This document shows, in pieces, positions 1 to 12,800 of a stretch of 64,000 nt of DNA. The notes beneath the pieces were generated by a model. That model did not search any database, was not told where the DNA came from, and saw nothing but the letters and a program-made list of their open reading frames with translations. Within the stretch, counting starts at the first letter, position 1; each line of letters opens with the position of its first letter. The translations under genes and the position numbers were made by a program. Origin of the DNA: Enchytraeus crypticus (taxonomy: Eukaryota > Annelida > Clitellata > Enchytraeida > Enchytraeidae). The stretch lies in the NCBI GenBank assembly GCA_905160935.1, contig CAJHZI010000303.1, forward strand, positions 141,001 to 205,000. The letters are read 5' to 3'.

Positions 1-172
1 TTATTACAGCATTAATTACAGAAACACCAATTTGTAACCTATGAATTGAATCATATATGGAATTTGTATATTTTAGGTCGTTATGGCTTGTTGCATATAT
101 CTGCAACTTATGCAATTTATTAAATATTGATTGATTGATCGATAGATTGATTAATTGATATGATTGTTACAG

Positions 173-986
173 TACACTCCAGATCAGGATTTTATTCTTG
201 ATAAACATCCAAAGTGGAACAACATCATCATTGGAGCTGGTTTCTCTGGTAATTTATATTTACTATATAAACTCTTGTATGTTAGTAGGCATTTCATTTT
301 TAATTATATTATAAATATAAATTCTTCTACTTCTTATAGTGCACTGCCTAACGGCAGGTCCATGGCATGTAACTCTTCCAATCAATTCTATCCTCAGCTT
401 TCCTTTTTATCTCTATATACAAATTTGTTTTAAGATCATCCAGAATCCCATGTCGCAGTCTTCCTGTAACTCTGCATTCTTCCTTCTACTACATCCTTTA
501 GCAAACCATCCCTCCTTTTAAAATGTCCTATCCAGCTTTTTATCCAGCTTGAATATGAATATATTAGTACATTTCATCATCATCATCATCCTTATCTTCC
601 CTTGAATCTCAGTTTCACTAGGGTCAGGATACGAATAGACCTTTTTCATTCGTAAAACTTGCCATAGCAGACTTTCTGTATTATTATTTTATGTATCCAG
701 GACATGGCTGTTTGCTGTAGCGAGTTTTTGTATTATTATTTTATGTATCCAGGACACGGCTGTTTGCTGTAGCAGAGTTTTTGTATTATTATTTTATGTA
801 TCCAGGACACGGCTGGTTGCTGTAGCAGAGTTTCTGTATTATTATTTTATGTATCCAGGACACGGCTTCAAGCTGTCACCAGTGGTAGGCAAGGTTTTGG
901 CTGAGCTAGCCTCATTCAAACAACCGTCCTACTGTCTCGATCCGTTCTCTATCCGCAGGTTCTACACACCGGAGGCGAAGCTTTGA
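173..986 (+). CDS. PIPOX: Peroxisomal sarcosine oxidase, C-terminal two coding exons (partial gene)
   Basis: Coding exons are 173-248 (phase 0 in, phase 1 out) and 859-986 with stop TGA at 984-986; earlier exons lie left of the window. The 67 residues read [13 protein letters not shown], then [10 protein letters not shown], then (after the splice G|GA) [11 protein letters not shown], ending FYTPEAKL. This is the C-terminal flavin-contacting segment of the monomeric sarcosine oxidase/PIPOX family (GAGFSGHGFK), FAD enzymes that oxidise sarcosine and L-pipecolate in peroxisomes. The final AKL matches a type 1 peroxisomal targeting signal (known family feature), so peroxisomal location is inferred. 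Splice sites are ttacag|TAC, TCTG|gtaatt and atccag|GACACGG. The last acceptor is preceded by three near-identical copies of itself plus the exon start (see repeat at 670-858). Other FAD-dependent amine oxidases of the DAO superfamily are the alternative; the match to PIPOX is close. Confidence 0.92.
337..545 (-). mobile_element. Family C LINE 3' end, diverged copy
   Basis: On the + strand this starts with the family C terminus (gtgcactgcctaacggcagg...) and runs on into related AT-rich sequence. The element's sense strand is the minus strand. It lies inside the last PIPOX intron. See the copy at 48225-48412 for the coding evidence. Confidence 0.6.
576..655 (-). mobile_element. Family B SINE-like repeat, 3' fragment
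   Basis: It contains (tca)n followed by cttcccttgaatctc, agtttcactagggtcaggat and acgaatagac, the reverse complement of the family B tail. It is truncated before the body. Confidence 0.6.
670..858 (+). repeat. Tandem copies of the PIPOX last-exon acceptor plus exon start
   Basis: Three 52-54-bp units precede the real exon. Each contains a run like ttattattttatgtatccag followed by GACA(C/T)GGCT, i.e. the 3' splice site and the first 9-10 bases of the exon. Exon-like starts are at 701, 753 and 805; the true exon start is 859. Use of the third copy would reach a stop soon after the exon-like bases, so the copies look like decoys or fossils, not alternative coding exons. Confidence 0.9.
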
Positions 987-1960
987 TCATTCTAGTGCTA
1001 GAGCATTGGTTAAAGAACTCGGATCACGTTCCATTGGCGTGTGTTAAATCCAGGATGAATTCATTGACGATACTGCTAATCTAAGTAGTTGTGACAAATT
1101 TTAGCCTTTAATATTCCGTTTTACGGCTACTCATTTATTTCATTTTAAATGCCCTTCAAATGTATCTACTTTTGCGTAAATGGAAGACTAATATTAATCA
1201 TGAAGATTAGCGGTAGCTCGAGTGTGTCTTCTTAAAGGAAGTCCTGGTTCATCTGATCCTTAAAGTTAAGAACATGGCGTATTAAACTGTGTGATGATAG
1301 ATTGTAGCGTGCATTACAGTTAAATCAAATATTACTGTGACTAGACAAGATTCCGCAAGAATTCTATATTATGCTACTTTTATGGAAAAATTTACTCCTA
1401 GTATTTATAAGGCTCTGTCGGATTAAATTGGATTGTTTTAATTTTATTATTTTAACGATAGTAGTATTAAATTTTGCAATAGTATTGTGCAGTATAATTT
1501 TTTATTGATGTAATATTCTCCTATCATTATAGGTGATATTTTGACTAATCTGACAGCTATTTCGCCAGACACACAGATTGAATCTGTGGCCCTGATTTAT
1601 TACAACTATAAAATGTTGTTTCTAAATCTAGAAAACGTTGTTAGCTAAATTTTCTATGTTATTTTGCTGCCAATTCATTGTTACGACTTGCCTAATATAG
1701 GTTAATTGTTGTTATGAGTATTGAATTTTTCACTGTTTAGCTCTTTTTTAGGTGCCAAATATACCAGTATTTTGATTGTACGTGTGAAACGTTTATTGTA
1801 CTGACATAATCGCCTATTTTGTTTAAGATACAAATGAAGTTGATTTGAAACTGTCTTGTGTTATTTGTTTGACATGAATTGCGAAACTTATGACATACAG
1901 GAGGAAATGTTTGAAATGAGAAAACGAGTCGTGTAAAATCAACAAGTCACTCAAATACTA
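987..1960. other. Intergenic / PIPOX 3' flank, nothing recognised
   Basis: AT-rich DNA with no exon-like reading frame and no repeat family I recognise. A possible poly(A) signal ATTAAA lies at 1281-1286, about 295 bases after the PIPOX stop; this is inference only. Confidence 0.4.
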
Positions 1961-1965
1961 CCACA

Positions 1966-2775
1966 CTGCGTGATACCATGCTGTGATACAACACGCTGTG
2001 ATATATCATAATGTGATATAACACAATTTGAGATAACACATTGTGAGATAACACAAAGTGTGATACCATGCTGTACACACTGTGATGTAACACACTGTGA
2101 GATAACACGCTGTGATATAATGCACTGTGATGTAACACACTGTGAGATAGCACATTGTGAGATAACACAAAGTGTGATACCATGCTGTGATATAACACAC
2201 TGTGATGTAACACACTGTGAGATAGCACATTGTGAGATAACACAAAGTGTGATACCATGCTGTGATATAACACACTGTGATGTAACACACTGTGAGACAA
2301 CACATTGTGAGATAACACGCTGTGATATAACACACTGTGATGTAACACACTGTGAGATAGCACATTGTGAGATAACACAAAGTGTGATAACACGCTGTGA
2401 TATAACACACTGTGATGTAACACACTGTGAGACAACACATTGTGAGATAACACGCTGTGATATAACACACTGTGATGTAACACACTGTGAGATAGCACAT
2501 TGTGAGAAAACACAAAGTGTGATAACACGCTGTGATATAACACACTGTGATGTAACACACTGTGAGACAACACATTGTGAGATAACACGCTGTGATATAA
2601 CACACTGTGATGTAACACACTGTGAGATAGCACATTGTGAGATAACACAAAGTGTGATACCACGCTGTGATATAACACACTGTGATGTAACACACTGTGA
2701 GACAACACATTGTGAGATAACACGCTGTGATATAACACACTGTGATGTAACAGGCTGCGAGATAACACAATGAGA
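1966..2775. repeat. 15-bp minisatellite (TAACACACTGTGATG-like) with higher-order structure
   Basis: About 55 monomers of roughly 15 bp (variants of tgtgatataacacac and tgtgagataacacac). The variant aaagtgtgat recurs about every 74-136 bp, which shows that larger blocks were duplicated after the monomers. Because the monomer is a multiple of three, long stop-free frames exist on both strands; these are composition artefacts. Confidence 0.95.
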
Positions 2776-2790
2776 GATAACATGCTTTAT

Positions 2791-4880
2791 TGATAAGATA
2801 GAAGGCCTATATCTGCTAAGTCTAAGTCTAGCCGCTAACAACAAAATGGAAATAATAGCAAAATAAAATATATAACTCAGTTGTTACTAAGTTACTATAA
2901 ATTCAATACTCTGAACTTGGTGACACCTAATTCATTAAGTCTAAACTGCAGGTCATCCCTGCAATACCTCTAGCCGAGTTTAAGATTTTTCAAGACGACT
3001 TAAATTAAGCTTGGCTAATTTTAAAGTTAGTTAATTCAAATCAATAGCTTGAAGTCCCTTATTTGCCCTATAGTTTGGTAGGAGCACATGCATGTTTTAC
3101 ACAATATGTTATTTAAATATACAGCAGCAATTTAATTCAAAAAGAAATAAGAAATCCTTGACCACAACATAAATGGAACAAAATAGATGTCGTAACAAAA
3201 GCTGTAAACTAAAACTACATCAGAAAATAGCCAATTGCTACGTAAAGCTTCAAATACATTTAAAATATGGCAAATAATTTAAGCAAACTCATGGCTAAGG
3301 CGATTTTAAAGTACTACTAACAGTGTATCATATTCGTATAAAATCACACCAGAACATTTAGTCATATTATCAGCTGCATAACGATAAAAAAGTGGTCAAA
3401 AACATTCTTTGCAGATTAACAGTTCCAGAACCGAAGGTATAAAGTAAAATTTCTGCTCCCATATCAATTACTGTTCCAGCAATAAAATTGAGTTGATTCG
3501 GGCTAAAATTACACCCTCTGTCAAAATGAGAAAATACACCATTTCGTAACAGCCGAATTACTGAAATTACGAATTAATTGATTAATTAACCATTAATCAA
3601 TAACATCACATAAAAATTCAATAATTAATTGAACTATAGAAATATTTCGAATTTCGACGTCATTTGATTATTGTTTGAGAAGAATGAAAAAAACTTACTT
3701 GAATAAATTCAGCCAATACATACTACGCATACTGGCATTCATTTAGAAAAATACTTAGAAAATTATGGATAAAAGTAAATCTACTGAGGTTTGGAGGTAA
3801 GGCAGGATATTATTTCTGGCTTTCAACTGAACGATTTTACATTACAAACAACGTTTGTAATAGGAGTAGTCATTACCATAACTCCAAATTAAGACTAATA
3901 ATTAATCGGTCACAATTTCGAAATAGCCTTGATTAGTACAATATTGTCCGTCCGTTCTGCTTCACATTTAAACACACACACATGACTTGTCAATTTAATT
4001 CTGATTGTTACTTCTAAGTCACCAATTACAAAGTGGCTCTTAACACCGTTTTGCTGTACAGAGGGTGAAATGTGATTAAATATTTAGAATGCATATTTTA
4101 CATCTAAAAACAGAGCTAGTGTCACCAATATACGTGAATGACAGAACTAACGGCTTGGGGACATACGGTACGACCGCAAAACGTATGAATAGAGAAGAGA
4201 GCGGCTTAGCTACAGACATAGACTACAACAACTACTACAGCCATATAAAATATTACAGCTTTAACAGAATATTGCGAGTCCATTTCTTCACCTGACAATG
4301 ATATTAGGTACGAATCTGCACAACTAACGTCGGTGCATAAGCATTATAAACAGCACGTTAGCGATAGTAGCAATAAATTGGCGGAATATAGCAATACAAT
4401 GAAGTTATTATACATTATTCTGTTCAGGAAGAAACAATGTTCCACCACTGCTATACAATATATAGTTACATGATTCTAGTAAAATAGATTTTCATTGATA
4501 AACGATTCATTGCAGTACCTTCTGCATTCAAATCAACTTCTATTTCATCAATCTCGACATAAATTCCCATAGATCATCTAGTACACGACTACTGGCATAG
4601 TGCGACTATTCAATCAACGACAAAATAGTCATAAAATCAAAGAACAATAATACAATAGCGCCCATATCAATCAATACCTTAATCAGCATGTATATTTTGT
4701 ACAGAAATATAACGTCCCTGCAAACATTTAAAAAGTGAATAGCCGTTACTTTCTCATACCTGCTCTACAATGCTGACAAGACGTAAATAATTGCAACGTA
4801 ATCATCGGACAACAAAATGGACATAGAACCATAGAACTTGTAACTGCCTCTCACAGCAGAGTGTTGAGATTAAAGATGCT
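2791..4880. other. Intergenic, AT-rich, nothing recognised
   Basis: No exon, tRNA or repeat family could be supported. The longest open stretch (4089-4295 +, 68 codons) has no family resemblance and no flanking splice signals. Confidence 0.4.
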
Positions 4881-4884
4881 TAGC

Positions 4885-5232
4885 AGGGTCGTGGTGAGGT
4901 TAGGATAAGGGCGTGGTGAGGTTAGGATAAGGGTGTGATCAGGTTAGGATAAGGGCGTGGTCAGGTTAAGATAAGGGTGTGGTCAGGATAAGATAAGGGT
5001 GTGGTCAGGTTAAGGTAAGGGCGTGGTCAGGTTAAGATAAGGGTGTGGTCAGGTTAGGATAAGGGTGTGATCAGTTTAAGATAAGGGTGTGGTTAGGATA
5101 AGATAAGGGTGTGGTCAGGTTAAGATAAGTGCGTGGTCAGATTAAGATAAGGGTGTGGTCAGGTTAAGATAAGGTCGTGGTCAGGTTAGGATAAGGGTGT
5201 AGTCAGGTTAGGATAAGGGTGTAGTCAGATTA
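4885..5232. repeat. 22-bp tandem array starting across the MDH stop codon
   Basis: About 15 units of (gtgtggtcaggttaagataagg)-type sequence on the + strand. In MDH sense the first unit is CTTCATCTTAATCTGACTAC, which contains the last codons and the TAA stop (5230-5232). Downstream units are CTTATC(T/C)TAACCTGAC(T/C)AC. The array therefore forms the proximal 3' UTR. Confidence 0.85.
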
Positions 5233-6788
5233 AGATGAAGGCGGGTTCTTTGCAATGAACTCCTCCCCTTTCTTGATGTTCTTCTGCAGCTCAGGCATTG
5301 CAGCCTTTACCAAGCTGACTTCATAGTCGTTCATCTTACCAAGGCCAAGATTCTTCTCTACGCCGTTCTTCTGCAACAGCAACACAAAGAGCAAAATGAT
5401 CATCTCATCTCTACACCTGCTCCCTTGCGCAAGTCACTGAGTCAGTCATTAGTGCTGAGTCACAACCAGTCTTTAGTGCTCTCATTGTACAGGTCGTATA
5501 GGTGACTGAGTCACAACCAGTCTTTAGTGCTCTCATTGTACAGGTCGTATTATTTATTATCTAGCAAGCCATTAATTCACCATGATGCTGCACTCCGACT
5601 CCATAATTTTACTACTGTATCATACTTCTCATATATAGTGGACCAAAAGGACTCTTTTAGATACAATGCAGATAATTTTATCTTCAGTTTTCATAAAAAA
5701 GAAACAACATATCTATCTTCAAATGTGAACTATTATATCCTTCTGCAAAAGGAAACATAAGCATACTTATTTTCCTATACAACAGAAAACAGGTAACGCA
5801 AGTTATTTGACAAAAGGACTTAAAGCGAGTACTGTCCGATTTGCTGAAGAAAAGATCAACCATAGAACTGCATGCGTCATAAATGGCAACAAAGCACTAT
5901 GATCCAAACCAAGGTCAGAAAGAGCATTCGGTGGGAGATCTCCAGAAATTGCTAAAAAACTTTCTAATCTCATCTCAAGTTAAACTTGGATTCAAGGGAT
6001 GATGATGACGTAAAGCGTTACCTATAGATACACAATATTTCTGATTTATACCATATGTATAGTTTGTGCCTTAAATACCAGGCACACAAGTACTTACTCC
6101 AAGCGCAGCAAGGGGGTGGAGAAATACTCTGTACTTACTCCGAGCAGTATGGGGGTGGAGAAATACTATGTACTTACTTCGAGCAGTATGGGGGTGGAGA
6201 AATACTCTGTAATTACTCCAAGCAGTATGGGGGTGGAGAAATACTCTGTACTTACTCCGAGCAGTATGGGGGTGGAGAAATACTCTGTAATTACTCCAAG
6301 CAGTATAGGGGTGAACAAATACTCTGTACTTACTCCGAGCAGTATGGGGGTGGAGAAATACTTTGTCTCGGCCACGTCTGACTGAACGAAGGCGCACTCA
6401 ACGACCCCGGACTCTCCCTCCAGAGCTTGTAGCACAGAGTAGACAAACTTGTTACCAGCATAGGCCATAGAGAGAGTGGCTGAGCCCTAGTCAATCAATC
6501 AATCAATCAATCAATCAACCAACCAATCAATCAATCAATCAATCATCGGCCATAGAGAGCATGGCTGAGCCCTAGTCAACCAATCAATCAATCAATCAAT
6601 CATAGGCCATAGAGAGAGTGGCTGAGCCCTAGTCAATCAACCAATCAATCAATCAAGCAATCAATCAGTCAATCAATCATAGGCCATATAGAGCGTGGCT
6701 GAGCCCTAGTTAATCAATCAATCAATCAATCACATCATAGGCCATAGAGAGCGTGGCTGAGCCCTAGTCAATCAATCAATCAATCAAG

Positions 6789-6820
<32 letters not shown>

Positions 6821-9800
6821 CAATCAATCAATCATAGGCCATAGAGAGCATGGCCGAGCCCTAGTTAATCAATCAATCAGTTAATCAATCAATGCATCCA
6901 TCAATTAAATAATTACATAAATCTGGAAGTTGTTAGTAATTAGCAAATAGTAACCAAACCTATTGCTATCATAGACTATAAAAACAGCAGGAGAATTTCT
7001 ATCAATAGCAATACATCATTGTACACTTTATTTTGAGTTTGTCACAGATTAACGAGAGTAACCGATAACGAGAATCTTTAAGTTATTACGTTAACATTAT
7101 AATTGATTGAACATTGATTGAATTGATTGGCGTTTCTTAATCACTGGAAGAACCCGGTAGTCAGGACAGAGTGGCTGTCTAACAGGGAATTAGTGGGTTC
7201 AGGTTTCAAATCCCACACTCATATGTCAAGGATATTCCTTCTCAGGATCTAACTGATATTAAATTAGGTTTCAATTATTTTAGTCTGTTGGAGATTCCCT
7301 GGTCACCATTTGATTGCATTTCTGTAACAATATTTTATATAAAGTGAAGTCTACAGTCAATTCGGCTACTGTAATTTACACCGCTCGTAAAGCACTCAAA
7401 GAAACCTATGTGCTGCAACAAATCTGGCTACATTGAATTTTATTTAAATTAAAATAAGACATTAATTTTTTTACAGTAATACATTTTTAATCATAGCTGT
7501 CCATATAAAAGATAAATAATAAATTTATATTATCATTTCACTCAGATGTTATAATTATAAACCTGCCCGTGTTGTGGCCGGGTTGCTTGAAGAATAGACC
7601 AACTGTGTAAATATGCACGTGTCGTAGAAGGCAATATAAAAACTAGATCCAAACAAACGTCAGAAAGGGCATTCGGTTGGTGAGCGCCTAGGCTCCAGAA
7701 ATTGCTACAAAAACTTAAACGAATGGAAAATAGTCTATTCGTTCGTATACCGACCCTGGTTAAACTGGGATCATTTAAGGGACGATGACGATGATGTTAT
7801 AGTTATAAACAGCACAACAACAACAACAGCAACAGCACAACAACAACAACAGATACTCACCGCCCCAGCCTTGGCTTCCACAACCTCAGTGCCGGCATTC
7901 TGAATCCTCGTTGTCATGGCAACCCTCTCCTCCTAGAACCACACAGTGCTAATGTTTAATGTGTACTAGAGTATATCAGGCTAAGACATCTCTATACTTT
8001 ACAACAGTTACAGAAAAACACGCAACATACAATAAAATGCGCTCAGTAAAAATCACTAAAATATCAAATAACTATCATATGTAACATAGCTTAAATATAA
8101 CAATCTGAGAAATGTAACAGTGAGCAGAATTCAAATGGAATAATCTATATGATAAATTATGATATATTATATATGATATATTGTATATGATATAATGACA
8201 TATTGTATATGATATATTATGATATATTGTATATGATATATTATAACATATTGTATATGATATATTATGATATATTGTATATGATATAATGACATATTGT
8301 ATATGATATATTATGATATATTGTATGTGATGTATTATGACATAGTATATGATATATTATGATATATTGTATATGATATAATGACATATTGTATATGATA
8401 TATTATGATATATTGTATGTGATGTATTATGACATATTGTATATGATATATTATGATATATTGTATATGATATAATGACATATTGTATATGATATGTTAT
8501 GACATATTGTATATGATATATTATGACATATTGTATGCGATATATTATGACATATTGATATATATGATGAATGGAATTAAATGTAGAGTGCATGACTAAT
8601 TGTTCTGGTCATTTCAAAATATCTAAATAGCCGGGTGTCTAGGAAGCCAGGTAATGTCGTGAAACTTTAAAAATCTTTATATGACTGATATAGACGCCTT
8701 AGAGATCCAGGGATCAACTTCCAGATGAGCTGATATGAAAGTAGAAGCTCAGAAGTTTGAAGAACAGGTAACATTGACTACTGACTATAAACAGCCGGAT
8801 GGTTCAGACGCTTCAGACATTAATAAAAGGAATTAGAAGTGAAAGATACCCATGTTGTGTCTGCGTTACTGAAGAATAGACCAACCATGGACTGCGCGTG
8901 TCGTAAATGGCGACAAAGAACTAAGATCCAAATCAACGTCAGAAAGTGCATTCGGTTAATGACCACCTAGGCTCTGGAGGTTGCTGCAGGATTTTCGATC
9001 CTGACCCTATCTAAGCGGGGATTCACGGAAAGACGATGTGATTAAAAAAACCTAATGTTAACGTCAGTTCACTCACTCGAAAGTGATGTCAGTGACGGGC
9101 GAGCCCAGGATCTGAACCCCGCACATACTGATCTGCGGTCGAATACCGACATCGCCACTGGCATCAGTGAATTAGAAACGACAGACCTCATCACTGATGT
9201 TCAAATGAACTAATGTATGTTTAACTGTTAGAGTTGAATATGTCGGAAGCTAGATAGTAAACGTTTCGTCATGCATGAAGGATTCTATACTACGAAAGAT
9301 GTCACTGATTAGAACTGATTCATTATGGAATCTATCAAGATATATTTTTGCTCAAATTCCCTCAAGAGATGATTTGTTTTATGTTCAAATTTATCATCAA
9401 GATAAACTAATAAAAAGTGATTGATTGATAGATTACTGGAGGAAAAGGTACAAGTTCAAGTAGATTGAGAGATAAGCGGTATTAAAATGACTCCTGATTG
9501 ATTGATAAAATAATTTAAAGATGGGGAATGATTGTGACTAGTGATTGATTGATTGATTGATTATATTACCTGAAGGAAAGATACAGGTTGGGTGCACTGA
9601 GAGATTAGGGGTATAATTATGACCAGTGATCGATTGATTGATTGATTACCTGAGGGAAGGATCCAGGTGGGGTGCACTGAGAGATTAGGGGTACGATTGT
9701 GATCTGTGATTGATTGATTGATTGACCACCTGAGGGAAAGATACAGGTGGGGTGCACAGAGAGATTAGGGGTAAGATTGTGACCAGTGATTGATTGATTG

Positions 9801-12800
9801 ATCGACTACCTGAGGGAAGGATACAGGTGTGCTGCACTGAGAGATTAGGGGTAAGATTGTTACTAGTGATTGATTGATTGATTGATTTACCTGAGGGAAG
9901 GATACAGGTGGGGTGCACTGAGAGATTAGGGGTATGATTGTGACCCCTGAGTGACCTCCTACCACAGGACAATTCACCTGTGTCACATCTAGTCCCTAAC
10001 AACAACAACAACAACAACAATATAAACTCAATATATGCAACGAATTGATTTTTTAAATTATATTTCTTTTTACAGCTATAGTCTAATACACATGCATGTA
10101 ATATACACAAATATACAGATATTCCTTTTTTAAAATTTAAATTGGCTCATTTCTTTCTTTTAAAAAAAATTTAAATTGGCTCACTTCTAGTAATTCTATC
10201 ATGCTGCCTCTCAATGCATACACAGAAGTCAATTAGATTGATAATCGAGAAGGTAACTACTACTAAACTATGTCCAAAATGCAGGAGATCTTATATGCCC
10301 AGAATTTGAACCCAGGTTGTCTGAGTTGAGCCTACAATTATCAATTAATCACGCGACCATCACCACTACGACTGAGTCATTATCTAAGAGAAATGATAAC
10401 AAATGAAACAAGTGTCCTGTACAATAAATGGCAACCAATACACAAGTTCTAGTTTTAAACAGGCTTAGTTGTTTAGCTTTACAACTGTTGATTAGAATGC
10501 TTTAAAATTTAATTACAATAAAACAATTGCATTTATATAGACCAGACCAGACGAGAAACATAACAAGACTTTAGCACTAACCTTGGCTTGTGCGATGAAT
10601 GTATTTGCTCTGACGATATCTAGAGTGGTCACACCAAACAGTCGCTTTGGATCGAAAACATTGTGCCTCTTCAACACCTCCGCAGCTATTGGCACTGTGG
10701 AATTGACCTGTATGCATAAAAACAACAAACATTATGAATTCATCTACACCTCCATATATTAAAGCACCCCAAAGAACCTTGCTATGATAAAGAAACTGCA
10801 TACAGAAAGTTAGAAAGGAACACAGAAAAGTTTCTTTAACAAATTATCTCACAGTGACTTATAGGGTGATCTTTCCTGCGGGGCTATACATTAGAATTAT
10901 GAATAATAGATACAATAAGAATAATTGTGTATCAAAAGGAATGCAATAGATGATTTAAAGAAATAGATGATATCCACTTGTATGTGGACATGAAGAGGAA
11001 AACGGAAGATAGAGATGAGTGGAGGCGTTGTATGCCATGAACCTGCCAGTAGGAAGTGCACTAAGAAAGAGAGAGATATATAAATTAGAAAACCTGTAGA
11101 ATGGCATCGAAAAAAATTTAAAGACAAAGTGAGTAACCCATTAAAAAGAAGAAACTGCTTACTTGTCCATTTATATAACAGGACCATGACAGAAACAATA
11201 ATAATTAAGCAAGAGAAGACAATTATTACAAATCAATTATTTAAAAGAGTCACATGCAAGTTAGAATAATAAATAACATAATAAAGCATAAAATAGGAAA
11301 CTGTTGAAGACATAACTAGTATATTAGCAAAGTTATACAGCAGGTATAAAAAAACAAATCTCAATTTCAAAACAGCTGCAAAAATTCTATTGAAAATAAT
11401 TTACTAAGTACTTATATTAAATAAATCCAAATTAGGAATAAAAACTTATTTCAAATGCCGTGCAATTCGCAATGAACTGAACGGGAGAGCTAGACATACC
11501 GGATTAGATATAATGCAGATCATTGCAGTGGGACTGTATTTAGCACAAGCGTCCGCCAAGTCTCTCACAATAGAGGCATTCGTGTTAAACAAGTCATCTC
11601 TCGTCATTCCTGCAGGTAATTAAGCAATTAGGGTATAAATTAAGGTATAATTAAGTGATTAAAGTATAAAGAAATTTATTTCAAAACGCATAATTCGTTT
11701 TCTCCCAACACGAAGGCCCGAGTAACATGGCAACATTAAACATTACCATCGAACATTTTATGAGCTCCTTTAAATTCTGGCCGGAGCCAGTGGCGAAGTC
11801 AGTTGGATATTCGACTGCTGACCAGTATGTGCGGGGCTCAAATCCTGAGCTCGCCCCGTCACTGACATCACGTTTTCGAGTGAGTAAACTGATGTTAAAA
11901 CTAGCTTTTAGCTTCTTAGCATTATTTACAGACAATAAGTACCTTAGAAAAGTGCCGATTTCCGAGAATTCAACATCATCATCATCATCATCTTCCCTTA
12001 AACCCCAGTTTAGCCAGGGTCAGGATCCGAATAGACTGTCTTGTATCCACTCGTTTAAGTTTTGAGGCAATTACTGGAACCTAAGAATTCAACATAAGAA
12101 ATGAAAACAACAGAAGTGATGGGGTCTTCGTACCAGGTTTACGAGGCACCCCAGCGGGTACAACAACCACAGCTGAACCCTCCAGGGCCTCCCTGATCTG
12201 CTGGGGGCCGAGGTGCCCCGTGACTTGAGCTCCCGTGGAGCAGTGGCTGATGTCTGCGGCCACACCCGGTGTGTGGACGATGTCATAGAGAGCGAGATGA
12301 GATACTAGCGGGTTCATCTTCAAGAGGAGAGACAGAGGCTGACCTATTCCACCAGCGGCTCCCAACAGGGCAACCTTCATATCCCTCTACAATACATAGT
12401 GAACATAGACCATGTTATATCTACTCCATAACATACACACAGTGAGTATATAGCATGTTATACATCATCTATAACATACACACAGTGAGTATAGAGAATG
12501 TAATACCTCCTCTATAACATACACACAGTGAGTACAGAGAATGTTATACCTCCTCTATAACATACACACAGTGAGTACAGAGAATGTTATACCTCCTCTA
12601 TAACATACAGCGACTACAGAGCATGTTATATACCTCTTCTATAGCATATACATAGTAACTATATAACATGTTATACATCCTCTATATAACATACACATAG
12701 TAACTATATAGCATGTTATACCTCCTCTATACCATACACATAGTGACTATATAGCGTGTTATACTTCCTCCATAACATACACACAGTAACTCTACAGCGT

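Noticed and set aside
1947..2844. Long open frames on both strands (up to nearly 300 codons)
   Set aside because: They are translations of the 15-bp minisatellite (unit divisible by three), low complexity in every frame, no splice or start context.
4885..5232. Telomere-like repeats (ggttaggataagg)
   Set aside because: 22-bp unit with no TTAGGG/TTAGG periodicity.
9685..10110. 141-codon minus frame as one long MDH exon
   Set aside because: It reads through repeated donors and (AATC)n; a contiguous MDH product needs splicing at 9890/9891 to exon 6.
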